Shown here: positions 26,846 to 36,403 of the stretch, in pieces | Layout: each line of letters opens with the position of its first letter | Numbering within the stretch: the first letter of the stretch is position 1 | Assembly (NCBI GenBank): GCA_947499255.1 | Contig: CANMNF010000001.1 | Span: 434,001-498,000, forward strand | Length of the DNA: 64,000 nucleotides | Origin: an uncultured Sphingomonadaceae bacterium | Lineage (GTDB): Bacteria; Pseudomonadota; Alphaproteobacteria; Sphingomonadales; Sphingomonadaceae | Reading direction: 5' to 3' | Made by a program: the position numbers and the translations under genes | Notes under the pieces: generated by a model | The model's input: the letters and a program-made list of their open reading frames with translations, nothing else | Told to the model about the DNA's origin: nothing | Databases searched by the model: none

Positions 26846-28036
26846 TTGCACCAGTTTCCCGACGCCAAGGCTGTAGTCGAGGCCCTTGCGCCTGACGAAC
26901 CCGTGATCCTTACGCGCCCCCATGCGGCAGCGCGCGCCGCTCAGTTCTTCACACAGAAGTTTCCGGGCAAGGCGATGTATGCGGTCAAAGCGAACCCATC
27001 CCCTGATCTCCTGCGCATTTTGTGGGACAATGGCGTGACGCATTTTGACGTCGCGTCAATTGCAGAGGTGCGTCTGGTGCACGAAGTTCTGCCCGATGCG
27101 GTGCTGTGCTTTATGCATCCGATAAAGACGGCCAGCGCCGTTCGCGAAGCGTATCACGAACATGGCGTGCGCACTTTCAGCCTCGATACGATGGAGGAGC
27201 TGGAGAAGATTGTTGCTGCGACGGGCGCCGCGCAGGATCTCAATCTGCTGGTGCGTTTGCGGGTCTCTTCGGAACATTCTGAATTGTCGCTGGCGGCCAA
27301 ATTTGGCGTTGATCTGGTGGATGCCGCTGAGCTTTTGCAAGCGACGCGTCAGCATTGCGATGCGCTGGGCATATGTTTTCATGTCGGCTCTCAGGCGATG
27401 ACGCCTTTTGCCTATATTCAAGCGCTGGAGAAAGTGCGCGCGGCCATTGCCGAGGCTGCTGTCACGGTCGATATCGTGGATGTTGGCGGCGGCTTTCCCA
27501 GCATCTATCCCGGCCTCGAACCGCCAGCTTTGGAAGATTATTTCAAGCTGATCGAGCACCATTTTGAAGCGCTTCCGATTTCTTATTCGGCGCAGCTTTG
27601 GTGTGAACCGGGCAGGGCGCTATGTGCAGAATATTCCTCTATCGTTGTACGGGTGGAAAAGCGGCGCGGCGATGAGCTGTATATCAATGATGGCGCCTAT
27701 GGCGCGCTGTTTGATGCAGCGCATGTGGATTGGCGGTTCCCCGTCGCGGCGCTTGAAGATGATCTGATCCAGCCTTTGGAAGAGTTCTCCTTTTATGGCC
27801 CGACATGCGATGATGCCGATTACATGAAAGGCCCGTTTATGCTGCCTGCCGATATTCAGGCGGGTGATTATTTCGAGATCGGGATGCTGGGCGCTTATGG
27901 GGCGGCCATGCAGACGCGTTTTAACGGCTTTGGCGCGACATTGGCGGCCACGGTAACAGATGAGCCCATGGCAAGCCTGTATCGCGGTGACAGGCGCGAT
28001 ACGCGCACCAGCAATAATGTGATCAATTTGCGCTAG
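26846..28036 (+). CDS. PLP-dependent ornithine/lysine decarboxylase (fold III)
   Basis: 396 residues starting with TTG at 26846, with GGAGG ten bases upstream. Alanine-racemase-like fold: the PLP lysine is K48 in MYAVKANPS; HVGSQ, DVGGGFPSIYPG and EPGRALCAEY line the cofactor site; GPTCDDADYM carries the cysteine that completes the active site from the partner subunit. It makes putrescine (or cadaverine) and probably feeds the deoxyhypusine-synthase-like enzyme encoded nearby. Confidence 0.93.
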   Translation: MHQFPDAKAVVEALAPDEPVILTRPHAAARAAQFFTQKFPGKAMYAVKANPSPDLLRILWDNGVTHFDVASIAEVRLVHEVLPDAVLCFMHPIKTASAVREAYHEHGVRTFSLDTMEELEKIVAATGAAQDLNLLVRLRVSSEHSELSLAAKFGVDLVDAAELLQATRQHCDALGICFHVGSQAMTPFAYIQALEKVRAAIAEAAVTVDIVDVGGGFPSIYPGLEPPALEDYFKLIEHHFEALPISYSAQLWCEPGRALCAEYSSIVVRVEKRRGDELYINDGAYGALFDAAHVDWRFPVAALEDDLIQPLEEFSFYGPTCDDADYMKGPFMLPADIQAGDYFEIGMLGAYGAAMQTRFNGFGATLAATVTDEPMASLYRGDRRDTRTSNNVINLR

Positions 28037-28105
28037 ATCAATTACAGCGCTGCGTCCGACCGGCAGAATCCTCCTTGTAGCAACTCTTGTGAGGAGGACA
28101 GGGCA

Positions 28106-28933
28106 ATGGAAGGACCAATTTTAACAGCAACCGATTTTAGCGCACGTGCCGACCGGGCAATCGATCGCGCGATCATGTTGGCGCAGCAGATGGGTCAGAA
28201 GGTTATTCTGGCGCATGCGTTGGATCGCAAAGAAGCCGCAGAGACGGACGAAAAAAGCCTAGAGCGGCGAATGCGCGGCGTTCTGCCAGAGGGTATTCCC
28301 GGCTCAGTAACTGTGGAATTCGCGCATGTTGAAGGCTCTGCTCCAGCAGCGCTGGCGCAGTTAGCGGGCATGCATAAAGCAGGCTTGGTCGTAATGGGCC
28401 CTGCGCGGCACAATTCTTTACGCGACTATCTGCTGGGCACCGCCGTTGATTACACATTGCGGCATGTCGATCAGCCGGTTTTGCTCGTCAAACAGCGCCC
28501 GCATCACCCTTATTCTAGGATCGTCTTGGCGACCGATTATGCCAAGCCTTCTGTGCAAGCATTGATGTTGGCTTTGGCCGAGTTTCCCGATGCCGAGGTT
28601 CACATCGTTCACGGGTGCCACATGCCTTTTCAAGGATTGGACAACGCGGTGTATTCTTATGAAGAGGTGCTCAGCGCATGTCGCACTGGGATGCAGCGCT
28701 TTTTGGAAACGCTGCCGATAGAGCCTTCCGATCGTGAGAGGATCACCACGCATGTTGCGATGGGTACGCCATATGAAATCGTGCGCAATGTCAGCCGGGT
28801 TGTCGATGCCAATTTGCTGGTGGTCGGCTCTCATGGGGAAAGCGGTTTTCGCCATGCGACAATAGGCAGCATTGCAAATGTGCTGCTAACGTCCTCGGCA
28901 ATTGATACGCTGGTGGTGAAGACGCCTGATTAG
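28106..28933 (+). CDS. Universal stress protein with two UspA domains
   Basis: 275 residues made of two Usp folds (about 1-128 and 135-275). The second ends with the ATP-type GxxGxxG pattern [17 protein letters not shown]; the first has the weaker [23 protein letters not shown] lies upstream of the ATG. The stop overlaps that of the convergent hemA gene by four bases. Confidence 0.93.
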   Translation: MEGPILTATDFSARADRAIDRAIMLAQQMGQKVILAHALDRKEAAETDEKSLERRMRGVLPEGIPGSVTVEFAHVEGSAPAALAQLAGMHKAGLVVMGPARHNSLRDYLLGTAVDYTLRHVDQPVLLVKQRPHHPYSRIVLATDYAKPSVQALMLALAEFPDAEVHIVHGCHMPFQGLDNAVYSYEEVLSACRTGMQRFLETLPIEPSDRERITTHVAMGTPYEIVRNVSRVVDANLLVVGSHGESGFRHATIGSIANVLLTSSAIDTLVVKTPD

Positions 28934-30150
28934 GCGGCTTTCAACAGTTCCAGTTCCATCCGGTCCCAGATTTCGACGAGCGCCTGGGTAAGATCCGTCA
29001 TCATTTCGGCAGAGTGAGCGGGGCCGGGGGTGAAGCGCAGGCGCTCTGTCCCGCGTGGCACGGTGGGATAGTTGATCGGCTGCACATACACACCGTATTC
29101 CGCCAGCAGGATGTCAGAGATCTTCTTCGCGCGCACCGGATCACCCACCATCAGCGGCACGATATGCGTAACCGAATCCATCACCGGCAATCCGGCATCG
29201 CGAAACTTGTCTTTGAGCAATTGCGCAGCGGCCTGTTGCCCGTCACGTTCCTCGCTGGAACCTTTAAGGTGGCGCACAGCGGCAAGCACACCAGCGGCCA
29301 AAACCGGGCTGAGCGAAGTGGTGAAAATAAAGCCGGGGGCATAGCTGCGGATGCAGTCAATAATCCGCTTTTCAGCAGCGATATAACCGCCCATGACGCC
29401 AAATGCTTTGCCCAGCGTGCCTTCGATAATGTCGATCCGATGCGCAGCTGCATCGCGTTCTGAAATGCCGCCACCGCGTTTGCCATACATGCCAACCGCG
29501 TGAACTTCATCGATGTAGGTCAGCGCGTTATACTTTTCCGCCAGATCGCAAATTTCGTGGATCGGGGCGACATCGCCATCCATTGAATACACGCTTTCAA
29601 ACGCGATCACTTTGGGCGTGGCTTCGTCTTCCGCAGCCAGCAATTCTTCCAGATGGACCAGATCATTGTGGCGGAACACGCGCTTTTCACATCCGGCATT
29701 GCGGATGCCTGCGATCATGCTGGCATGGTTCAGTGCGTCGGAGAATATCACACAGCCGGGCAGCAGTTTGGCCAGCGTGGAAAGCGTCGCATCGTTGGAG
29801 ACATATCCGCTGGTGAACAGCAGCGCGCCTTCTTTGCCATGCAGATCGGCCAGCTCATGTTCCAGCTCGACATGGTAATGTGTGTTGCCGCCGATATTGC
29901 GCGTGCCGCCAGAGCCTGCGCCAACATCGTGCAGCGCTTCTTCCATGGCTTCCACGACTTTGGGATGTTGTCCCATCGCGAGGTAATCGTTGGAGCACCA
30001 CACGGTGATCGGCTTGGGGCCATTATGGCCGGCAAAACAGCGGGCGTTGGGGAAAGCGCCTTTGTTGCGCAGGATATCGATGAAAACTCGATAACGGCCT
30101 TCTGAGTGAAGTCGATCAATCGCCTGATCGAAGATGTGATTGTAATTCAC
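28930..30150 (-). CDS. hemA: 5-Aminolevulinate synthase
   Basis: 406 residues from a GTG at 30148-30150 ([13 protein letters not shown] follows). The frame is open from another GTG at 30204, but the shorter form matches the usual 400-410 residues of alphaproteobacterial HemA. PLP enzyme joining glycine and succinyl-CoA; motifs [25 protein letters not shown] and the PLP lysine in [13 protein letters not shown]. This Shemin-pathway enzyme is typical of alphaproteobacteria. Confidence 0.96.
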   Translation of the reverse strand: MNYNHIFDQAIDRLHSEGRYRVFIDILRNKGAFPNARCFAGHNGPKPITVWCSNDYLAMGQHPKVVEAMEEALHDVGAGSGGTRNIGGNTHYHVELEHELADLHGKEGALLFTSGYVSNDATLSTLAKLLPGCVIFSDALNHASMIAGIRNAGCEKRVFRHNDLVHLEELLAAEDEATPKVIAFESVYSMDGDVAPIHEICDLAEKYNALTYIDEVHAVGMYGKRGGGISERDAAAHRIDIIEGTLGKAFGVMGGYIAAEKRIIDCIRSYAPGFIFTTSLSPVLAAGVLAAVRHLKGSSEERDGQQAAAQLLKDKFRDAGLPVMDSVTHIVPLMVGDPVRAKKISDILLAEYGVYVQPINYPTVPRGTERLRFTPGPAHSAEMMTDLTQALVEIWDRMELELLKAA

Positions 30151-30256
30151 AGGTGCGATATCCGTGTTGCGCCGCTGATCTTGCGGAAATTCTGAAATGG
30201 GCACTTAGTCAATCATGCCAGTAGTTTGAAGAGTAAAGTTTGCGATCCATTCGCAG

Positions 30257-31057
30257 CTAGAGCTGCTCGACCCGCGTTATGCCAAACGGCAGCAAGGCTT
30301 GTTGCAACGCTTCATCCACGGGAGAGGTGACAATCGCGCGGTCCTCTCCATCGCGGGCAAAGCTGTGCCCTTGCGTTAGATGCGCGATCCGGCGCGCAAT
30401 GCCCTGTGCCCCGTGCACGAAGCGCACATCGCCGCCCATTTCAGCCCGAAGCTCTTGTTCTACCAATGGAAAGTGCGTGCAGGCCAGCACCACTGTATCA
30501 ATCGTCGCATCGCCTGCTTGCGCGCGCATTGCATCCACAGCGCGCGTGAAAATCGCCGGGTCTGGTATCTCGCCGCGCAGCTTGGCTTCGGCAGCGCCCA
30601 CCAATTCAGGTGCGGCATGACGGATCAACCGTTTGCCCGAAGCAAACTCAGCTTCCAGATCATCGACGTAACGCTGGCGAATGGTGGCCGCCGTTCCCAG
30701 CAGGCCGATCGTGCCGGTGAGGGAGATCGCAGCAGCAGGCTTGATCGCAGGCACCGTGCCCACAATCGGCACCTGCAAAACACTGCGCACCATGCCAAGC
30801 GCAATGGTGCTGGCCGTGTTGCAGGCAATGCAGATCAGGCGCGGGGCGAACCTCTCGCTCATCCGGCCAAGCAATCCGGCGACACGCGCGGCAATTTCAG
30901 CCTCGGTCTTCTCGCCATAGGGCAGGCCTGCGGTATCGGCGGCGTAAATGATCGGTGCATCGGGCAGCTTTTCACGCAGCGCCGATAGGACCGATAAACC
31001 CCCAAGCCCTGAATCGAACAACAAGATCGGCGCATTGGCTGGTGGCAAATTGTCCAA
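30257..31057 (-). CDS. murI: Glutamate racemase
   Basis: 266 residues from a TTG at 31055-31057 with AGGA about nine bases upstream; no ATG or GTG is available in this part of the frame, and a longer version would run through a repeat and into the divergent plsY gene. Motifs: LFDSGLGGLSVL, the first catalytic Cys in CIACNTAST and the second in LACTHFPLVEQ. Supplies D-glutamate for peptidoglycan. Confidence 0.92.
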   Translation of the reverse strand: MDNLPPANAPILLFDSGLGGLSVLSALREKLPDAPIIYAADTAGLPYGEKTEAEIAARVAGLLGRMSERFAPRLICIACNTASTIALGMVRSVLQVPIVGTVPAIKPAAAISLTGTIGLLGTAATIRQRYVDDLEAEFASGKRLIRHAAPELVGAAEAKLRGEIPDPAIFTRAVDAMRAQAGDATIDTVVLACTHFPLVEQELRAEMGGDVRFVHGAQGIARRIAHLTQGHSFARDGEDRAIVTSPVDEALQQALLPFGITRVEQL

Positions 31058-31064
31058 ATCCGTT

Positions 31065-31141
31065 GGTCCTGTACTTGTCGAAGGCAGGCATTTGCCTCTA
31101 GCGCGGCTGTAGTCAGAAAAACTCAGCTTCGACAAGCTCTG
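31065..31141. repeat. Facing pair of CTTCGACAAG repeats
   Basis: CTTGTCGAAG at 31074-31083 and its exact reverse complement CTTCGACAAG at 31127-31136. Flanking bases (GTCCTG before the first, CTC around the second) resemble an interspersed repeat that I know to be frequent in sphingomonad genomes, with a core like CCTTCGACAAGCTCAGG. The pair occupies the divergent gap between murI and plsY and could fold into a long stem. Confidence 0.5.
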
Positions 31142-31164
31142 GCCAACCAGATACAAGGATTTGC

Positions 31165-31764
31165 ATGGACCAGTTTCTTGGATTTTTGCTCGGTTATGCC
31201 TTTGGCTCGGTTCCCTTTGGCCTGTTGCTGGCCATTGCTGCGGGTAAGGGCGATATCCGTCAAATTGGCAGCGGCAATATCGGGGCAACCAATGTCCTGC
31301 GCACCGGCTCCAAATGGCTGGCTGCGGCAACATTGCTGCTTGATCTGGGCAAAGGCCTTTTGCCCATCGTGATTGCGAAAGCCTTGTGGGATATGCCGGG
31401 CGAGATTTTGGCGCCTGTGCCGCTTGCCGCTGTGGGTGCTGTGGTCGGGCATTGCTTCCCCGTCTGGCTCAAATTCAAAGGGGGGAAAGGCGTCGCGACC
31501 AATTTGGGCGTCAGCCTTGGCCTCGCAGTGCCCATTGGGCTGGCCTATGCGGGTGTGTGGCTGGTGATGGCTTTTGCTTTCCGGATCAGCTCGGTTGCAG
31601 GGATGAGCGCGGTCGTGGGCGCAGCTATTGCAGCCTATGCGCTTGGCTTTGCCAGCTATGGCCCGGCGCTTGGCGTGATTGCGGTGCTGATCATCTGGCT
31701 GCACCGTGCCAATATCGGCAGGCTGCTGCGCGGTGAGGAACCCAAAATCGGCAGCAAATTATGA
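31165..31764 (+). CDS. plsY: Glycerol-3-phosphate acyltransferase PlsY
   Basis: 199 residues with five hydrophobic segments, transferring acyl groups from acyl-phosphate to glycerol-3-phosphate in the membrane. Conserved loops: GSVPFGLL, GSGNIGATNVLRTG and FKGGKGVATNLG. Overlaps dprA by four bases (ATGA). Confidence 0.96.
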   Translation: MDQFLGFLLGYAFGSVPFGLLLAIAAGKGDIRQIGSGNIGATNVLRTGSKWLAAATLLLDLGKGLLPIVIAKALWDMPGEILAPVPLAAVGAVVGHCFPVWLKFKGGKGVATNLGVSLGLAVPIGLAYAGVWLVMAFAFRISSVAGMSAVVGAAIAAYALGFASYGPALGVIAVLIIWLHRANIGRLLRGEEPKIGSKL

Positions 31765-32864
31765 AAGAGCTGACGCAGGAGGAAGCCTTCGCCCGCATCC
31801 GTTTGTTGCGCTCTGCCAATATCGGTCCTGTCACTTACCGCCAATTGATTGCCCGGTTTGGTTCTGCGCAAAAGGGGTTGGAGGCGCTGCCCGATCTGGC
31901 CGCGCGCGGATCGCGGCGCGATTATCGCCCCGCACCTGCGAACAAAATCGCATCCGAAGTGGAAGCGGCAAGAGCGGCCAAAGCGCGCTATCTGTTTCAC
32001 GATAGCCCGGAATATCCCGCATTGCTTGGCGCGATAGAAAGCGCGCCGCCGATCCTCACTATTCGCGGCGATGCCAGTTTGGCGATGAAGCCATGCGTGG
32101 CGATGGTAGGCGCGCGCAACGCAAGCGCTGCGGCGGTGAAGCTGGCGCGCGATTTCGCCAGTGGTTTGTCCAAGGCCGGCTATGTCGTTGTCAGCGGGCT
32201 GGCGCGCGGCATTGATGGTGCTTGCCACGAAGGATCGCTGCCCGCGACAATTGGCGTGATCGCCAGCGGAATCGACATCGCCTATCCCCCGCAACACGCC
32301 AAATTGCAGGAACAGATCGCGGCAGAGGGCCTGCTGATCGCTGAACAACCTCCGGGAACAGAGCCGCGCGGCCGCCACTTCCCAAGCCGCAACCGCATTA
32401 TCGCAGGGCTGGCTTCGGGCACGCTGGTTGTCGAAGCTGCGCCCAAATCCGGCTCCTTGATCACAGCGCGATTGGCAGGCGAAGCCGGGCGCGAGGTGAT
32501 GGCGATACCCGGCTCTCCGCTGGAAGCCCGCAGCCAGGGTTGCAATCAGTTGATCCGCGATGGCGCGGTGCTGGTGCAATCGCCTGAAGATGTGGCGGAA
32601 TTGCTGTCAGGGTTCGATGGCGTGCCGCGTTCAAGTTTTCAGGAAACGGCGACAGACTATGCGTGGGAGCCGGATGAGGACTATGATGAGGCGGCAGGTA
32701 CCGCGATTGCCGACCTGCTGACCACCGCGCCCGTTTCCGTCGATGAAATCATCCGCCAATCGGGCGCAGCTGCGGGAACGGTGCAGATGGCACTGTTGGA
32801 ACTGGAAATCGCGGGCCGGTTGGAGCGCCATGCGGGTGGACGCGTTTCGCTTAACGCTGCCTAA
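31761..32864 (+). CDS. dprA: DNA-processing protein DprA/Smf
   Basis: 367 residues. An N-terminal SAM-like region is followed by the Rossmann-like core with MVGARNASAAA, VVSGLARGIDGACHEG and PSRNRIIAGLASG. The last 65 residues form the winged-helix domain (VSVDEIIRQSGAAAGTVQM). It loads RecA on incoming single-stranded DNA in natural transformation. Coupled to plsY. Confidence 0.96.
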   Translation: MKELTQEEAFARIRLLRSANIGPVTYRQLIARFGSAQKGLEALPDLAARGSRRDYRPAPANKIASEVEAARAAKARYLFHDSPEYPALLGAIESAPPILTIRGDASLAMKPCVAMVGARNASAAAVKLARDFASGLSKAGYVVVSGLARGIDGACHEGSLPATIGVIASGIDIAYPPQHAKLQEQIAAEGLLIAEQPPGTEPRGRHFPSRNRIIAGLASGTLVVEAAPKSGSLITARLAGEAGREVMAIPGSPLEARSQGCNQLIRDGAVLVQSPEDVAELLSGFDGVPRSSFQETATDYAWEPDEDYDEAAGTAIADLLTTAPVSVDEIIRQSGAAAGTVQMALLELEIAGRLERHAGGRVSLNAA

Positions 32865-32960
32865 GCTGGGTGAGTTTATGAGATGGCAAGGCGTTTGCTT
32901 GCGTATCGCTTTTGCCTATTGTGTCGCGAAACATGGCAACTGACAGGGGCGGGCAGTATT

Positions 32961-33665
32961 ATGACAGATGCGCAAAAGCCAAACATTGGCGATCTTCTCA
33001 ACGGAATGATGGACGAGCTGCGCGGCAATAAGCCCGCAGTTCTGCGCTATCTGGCGATATTCATCGTATTGACCGCAATCGCTGGCTATCTCGACCTATC
33101 TCTTGGTCTGGTAGATCAATCTGCATCGCAAGATTGGGACACAGGCTTTGAATATGGGCCAATTGGAATGATTGTTCTCATTGCCAGCGTGGTGGGCCAA
33201 TTTTGGCTCTTTGGAAAAATACTTGGCGTGGATGTCCAGCTTAGCGGCGATAATGCAGGCCGCATTCTGGCATTTATTGGTTTGTCCATCGTGACAGGCC
33301 TTGGTGTGATGTTCGCAACGGTGTTGCTTATTATTCCGGGCCTGTTTGTCGGGTCCCGCTGGTTGATGAGCCCAGCTTTCTTTGTTCATGATAATGACGC
33401 GGTGTTCGAAGCCATGGGCAAAAGCTGGAACCAAACGAGGGGCAACACGCTCACGATCGCGCTCGCAGCTGTCATCATTGTGCTGTGCCTGTTCGTTCTA
33501 TCGCTCCTGGCGGCCATCATCACATTCTCCGAGCTGATGATTTTGGAAGCCATTGCTGGTGCGATATTGGGTGAACTTTTCACTGTCCTGTTTGTCGGGC
33601 TATCGGTCACCACATTCCGCAAAATCTCTGATAGCGCAGGCACAGTCTCTCAAGTCTTTGAGTGA
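32961..33665 (+). CDS. Multi-pass inner membrane protein of unknown function
   Basis: 234 residues from the ATG at 32961; a GGGGCGGG stretch lies nine bases upstream. After a short charged N-terminus there are five to six hydrophobic segments. The middle stretch VLLIIPGLFVGSRWLMSPAFFVHDN resembles the membrane domain found with glycerophosphodiesterases and other poorly known membrane proteins (quoted in part: IIPGLFVGSRW). No catalytic residues can be named. It stands alone between dprA and topA. Confidence 0.7.
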   Translation: MTDAQKPNIGDLLNGMMDELRGNKPAVLRYLAIFIVLTAIAGYLDLSLGLVDQSASQDWDTGFEYGPIGMIVLIASVVGQFWLFGKILGVDVQLSGDNAGRILAFIGLSIVTGLGVMFATVLLIIPGLFVGSRWLMSPAFFVHDNDAVFEAMGKSWNQTRGNTLTIALAAVIIVLCLFVLSLLAAIITFSELMILEAIAGAILGELFTVLFVGLSVTTFRKISDSAGTVSQVFE

Positions 33666-33787
33666 TCACCAAACCTGCATCCTTTTGGATATTGCGTAAA
33701 AGAAATTCGCGAATTGCTTGACGAATCTGCGAAACGCGCACCACCCTCGCGCGTACGTACACGTGTAAGGATTAGTAACTCTCCATC

Positions 33788-36367
33788 ATGCAATTAGTCA
33801 TCGTCGAATCGCCCGCCAAAGCGAAGACCATCGAGAAATATCTGGGTCAGGACTTCAAAGTCCTGGCATCCTACGGCCATATCCGCGATCTGCCGCCCAA
33901 GGATGGCAGCGTGCGGCCCGATGAAGATTTCGCGATGGATTGGGAAGTCTATTCCGAAAAGCGCAACCGCGATCAGGTGAAAGCCATTGCGGATGCCGCC
34001 AAGGGGGCAACGCGCCTGATCCTTGCAACTGACCCTGACCGCGAAGGCGAAGCGATTAGCTGGCATGTGCAGGAATTGCTGGCGAAGAAAAAGGCGCTGC
34101 CCGACTCAGTGGACCGGGTGACGTTTAACGCCATCACCAAGTCTGCCGTAACCGAAGCGATGAAAGCGCCGCGCGCGCTCGATACCGATTTGATCGATGC
34201 TTATCTGGCGCGCCGTGCGCTGGATTATCTGTTCGGCTTCACGCTCTCGCCCGTTTTGTGGCGCAAATTGCCCGGAGCAAAATCGGCTGGCCGTGTACAA
34301 TCGGTGGCGCTGCGCCTGATTTGTCAGCGTGAGCATGAGATCGAGATTTTCGTGCCGGACGAATACTGGTCCGTCACTGCGAAGATGGAGCATGATGGCA
34401 CTGCGTTTGATGCGCGGCTGGTCAAATTTGCAGGCGACAAGCTGGAGAAGCTTTCGCTGGGCAATGCAGGCGCGGCAGAGGCGGCCAAAGCTGCTGTTGA
34501 AGGTGCGCCCTTTACCGTTGAGCAGGTTGATACCAAGCCGCTCAAACGCAATCCCGCACCGCCGTTCACGACCTCAACTTTGCAGCAGGAGGCCGCGCGT
34601 AAGCTGGGCTTTTCCGCCAGCCACACGATGCGCTGTGCGCAATCGCTGTATGAAGCGGGCGCGATCACCTACATGCGTACCGATGGCGTGGGCATGGATA
34701 TGAGCGCCATTCTGGCCGCGCGCGATGCCATTGTAGAACGCTTCGCCGCTGAATATCGCCCGGAAAAACCGCGCTTTTATCAGACCAAAGCCAAAAACGC
34801 GCAGGAAGCGCACGAAGCCATTCGCCCCACTGATTTTAGCCGGGACCGCGCAGGCTCTGGTGATGAAGCCAAGCTCTATGATCTGATCTTCAAGCGCGCG
34901 ATGGCGAGCCAAATGGCAACCGCACAGCTTGAGCGTACCACCGTCACCATGCGCGATCCCACCGGACAGCATGAATTGCGCGCAACAGGGCAGGTGGTGA
35001 AATTCCCCGGCTTCCTTGCGGTGTATTCAGAAAGCTTTGACGATAAGAAAGACGATGATGATGGCTTGCTGCCGATCATGCGCCAAGGTGATCTGCCCGC
35101 GAAAAAGGCTGTGGAAGCGATCCAGCATTTCACGCAGCCGCCGCCGCGTTTTTCCGAAGCGTCATTGGTTAAACGGTTAGAGGAATTGGGCATTGGCCGT
35201 CCCTCGACCTATGCCTCAACCATTCAGACGCTGCGTGATCGCTCATACGTCCGCATGGAGAAAAACCGATTCTTTGCAGAGGATTCGGGCCGATTGTTAA
35301 CAGCGTTTCTGGAGCGCTTTTTCCCCAAATATGTCGCCTATGAATTTACCGCAGGCATGGAAGATGAGCTGGACGAGGTGTCCGGTGGCCGCGCCGAATG
35401 GAAGGCATTGCTCAGCGCGTTTTGGAAGGATTTCAAACCCAAATCTGACGAAGTGATGGAGCAGCAGCCCTCCGAAGTCACCAAAGAGCTGGACACCTTT
35501 CTCGAAGATTATCTCTTCCCCAAGCGCGAAGATGGGCATGAGCCGCGCTTTTGCCCGCTTTGTAATGAGCAGGGCCGCGATGGTGGCAAGCTACATTTGC
35601 GCGGGGGCCGCTATGGCGCGTTTATCGCCTGCGTGAACTATCCTGAATGCGATTTCCGCCGCAAATTCGGTCAACCGGGCAAGGATGACGGTTCAGACGA
35701 CGGCGTGATGGGCGAAGACCCCAAAACCGGTCAGAAAATTGAACGCAGGACCGGGCGCTTTGGCCCCTATATCCAGATGGGTGAAGGCGATGATCTGAAA
35801 CGCGCCTCCATCCCCAAGGATCTGGATGATTTCGATGTTGAGTGGGCGGTGAAGTTGCTGGGCTTGCCACGCATTGTCGGCGCGCATCCGGAAACCGGCA
35901 AAGAGATTGAAGCAGCGATTGGCCGTTATGGCCCATATCTGCGCCACGATGGCAAATATGCGAAGCTTTCGAACACGCGCGAAGTGTTTGAAGTCGGCAT
36001 GAATGCTGCCGTCACGATGCTGGCCGAAGCTGCAAACCGCAAAGGCGGGCGCGGTGCGCGCGAACCTTTGAAAGTGTTCGGCAAGAATGAAGGCGGGGAC
36101 GATATCAAGCTGATGGATGGGCGTTATGGCCCCTACCTCACCGATGGCTCCACCAATGTGACCGTGCCCAAAGGCAAGGATCAGGATGCCATCACGCTGG
36201 ATGAAGCCTTGGCGATGATCGCGGAGAAAGCCGCGAAAGGTCCGGTGAAAAAGAAGCGCAAGAAAGCGCCTGCCAAGAAGAAGGCCCCGGCTAAAAAGAA
36301 AGCCACCGCAAAGAAGGCTCCTGCAAAGAAAGCCCCTGCGAAAAAGGCGGCAGCCAAGAAGGAATAG
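33788..36367 (+). CDS. topA: DNA topoisomerase I
   Basis: 859 residues. The Toprim domain begins VIVESPAKAKTIEKYLG; the catalytic Tyr is in ITYMRTDGVGM around residue 295. A zinc-ribbon-like segment with CPLC and CVNYPEC follows near residue 600, then three topoisomerase C-terminal repeats (GRFGPYIQ, GRYGPYLR, GRYGPYLT). The last 40 residues are almost all Lys, Ala and Pro. It relaxes negative supercoils. Confidence 0.98.
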   Translation: MQLVIVESPAKAKTIEKYLGQDFKVLASYGHIRDLPPKDGSVRPDEDFAMDWEVYSEKRNRDQVKAIADAAKGATRLILATDPDREGEAISWHVQELLAKKKALPDSVDRVTFNAITKSAVTEAMKAPRALDTDLIDAYLARRALDYLFGFTLSPVLWRKLPGAKSAGRVQSVALRLICQREHEIEIFVPDEYWSVTAKMEHDGTAFDARLVKFAGDKLEKLSLGNAGAAEAAKAAVEGAPFTVEQVDTKPLKRNPAPPFTTSTLQQEAARKLGFSASHTMRCAQSLYEAGAITYMRTDGVGMDMSAILAARDAIVERFAAEYRPEKPRFYQTKAKNAQEAHEAIRPTDFSRDRAGSGDEAKLYDLIFKRAMASQMATAQLERTTVTMRDPTGQHELRATGQVVKFPGFLAVYSESFDDKKDDDDGLLPIMRQGDLPAKKAVEAIQHFTQPPPRFSEASLVKRLEELGIGRPSTYASTIQTLRDRSYVRMEKNRFFAEDSGRLLTAFLERFFPKYVAYEFTAGMEDELDEVSGGRAEWKALLSAFWKDFKPKSDEVMEQQPSEVTKELDTFLEDYLFPKREDGHEPRFCPLCNEQGRDGGKLHLRGGRYGAFIACVNYPECDFRRKFGQPGKDDGSDDGVMGEDPKTGQKIERRTGRFGPYIQMGEGDDLKRASIPKDLDDFDVEWAVKLLGLPRIVGAHPETGKEIEAAIGRYGPYLRHDGKYAKLSNTREVFEVGMNAAVTMLAEAANRKGGRGAREPLKVFGKNEGGDDIKLMDGRYGPYLTDGSTNVTVPKGKDQDAITLDEALAMIAEKAAKGPVKKKRKKAPAKKKAPAKKKATAKKAPAKKAPAKKAAAKKE
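36241..36363 (+). repeat. Lys-Ala-Pro repeat coding for the TopA tail
   Basis: The 3' end of topA codes for units of the form AKK(K/A)AP. The DNA repeats AAGAAG/GCNCCNGCNAAG many times with small changes. Lysine-rich tails add non-specific DNA binding. The number of units is likely to vary between strains. Confidence 0.7.
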
Positions 36368-36403
36368 CCTTAACTTGCTATTGCGCCGGATGGGGAGATG
36401 AGA

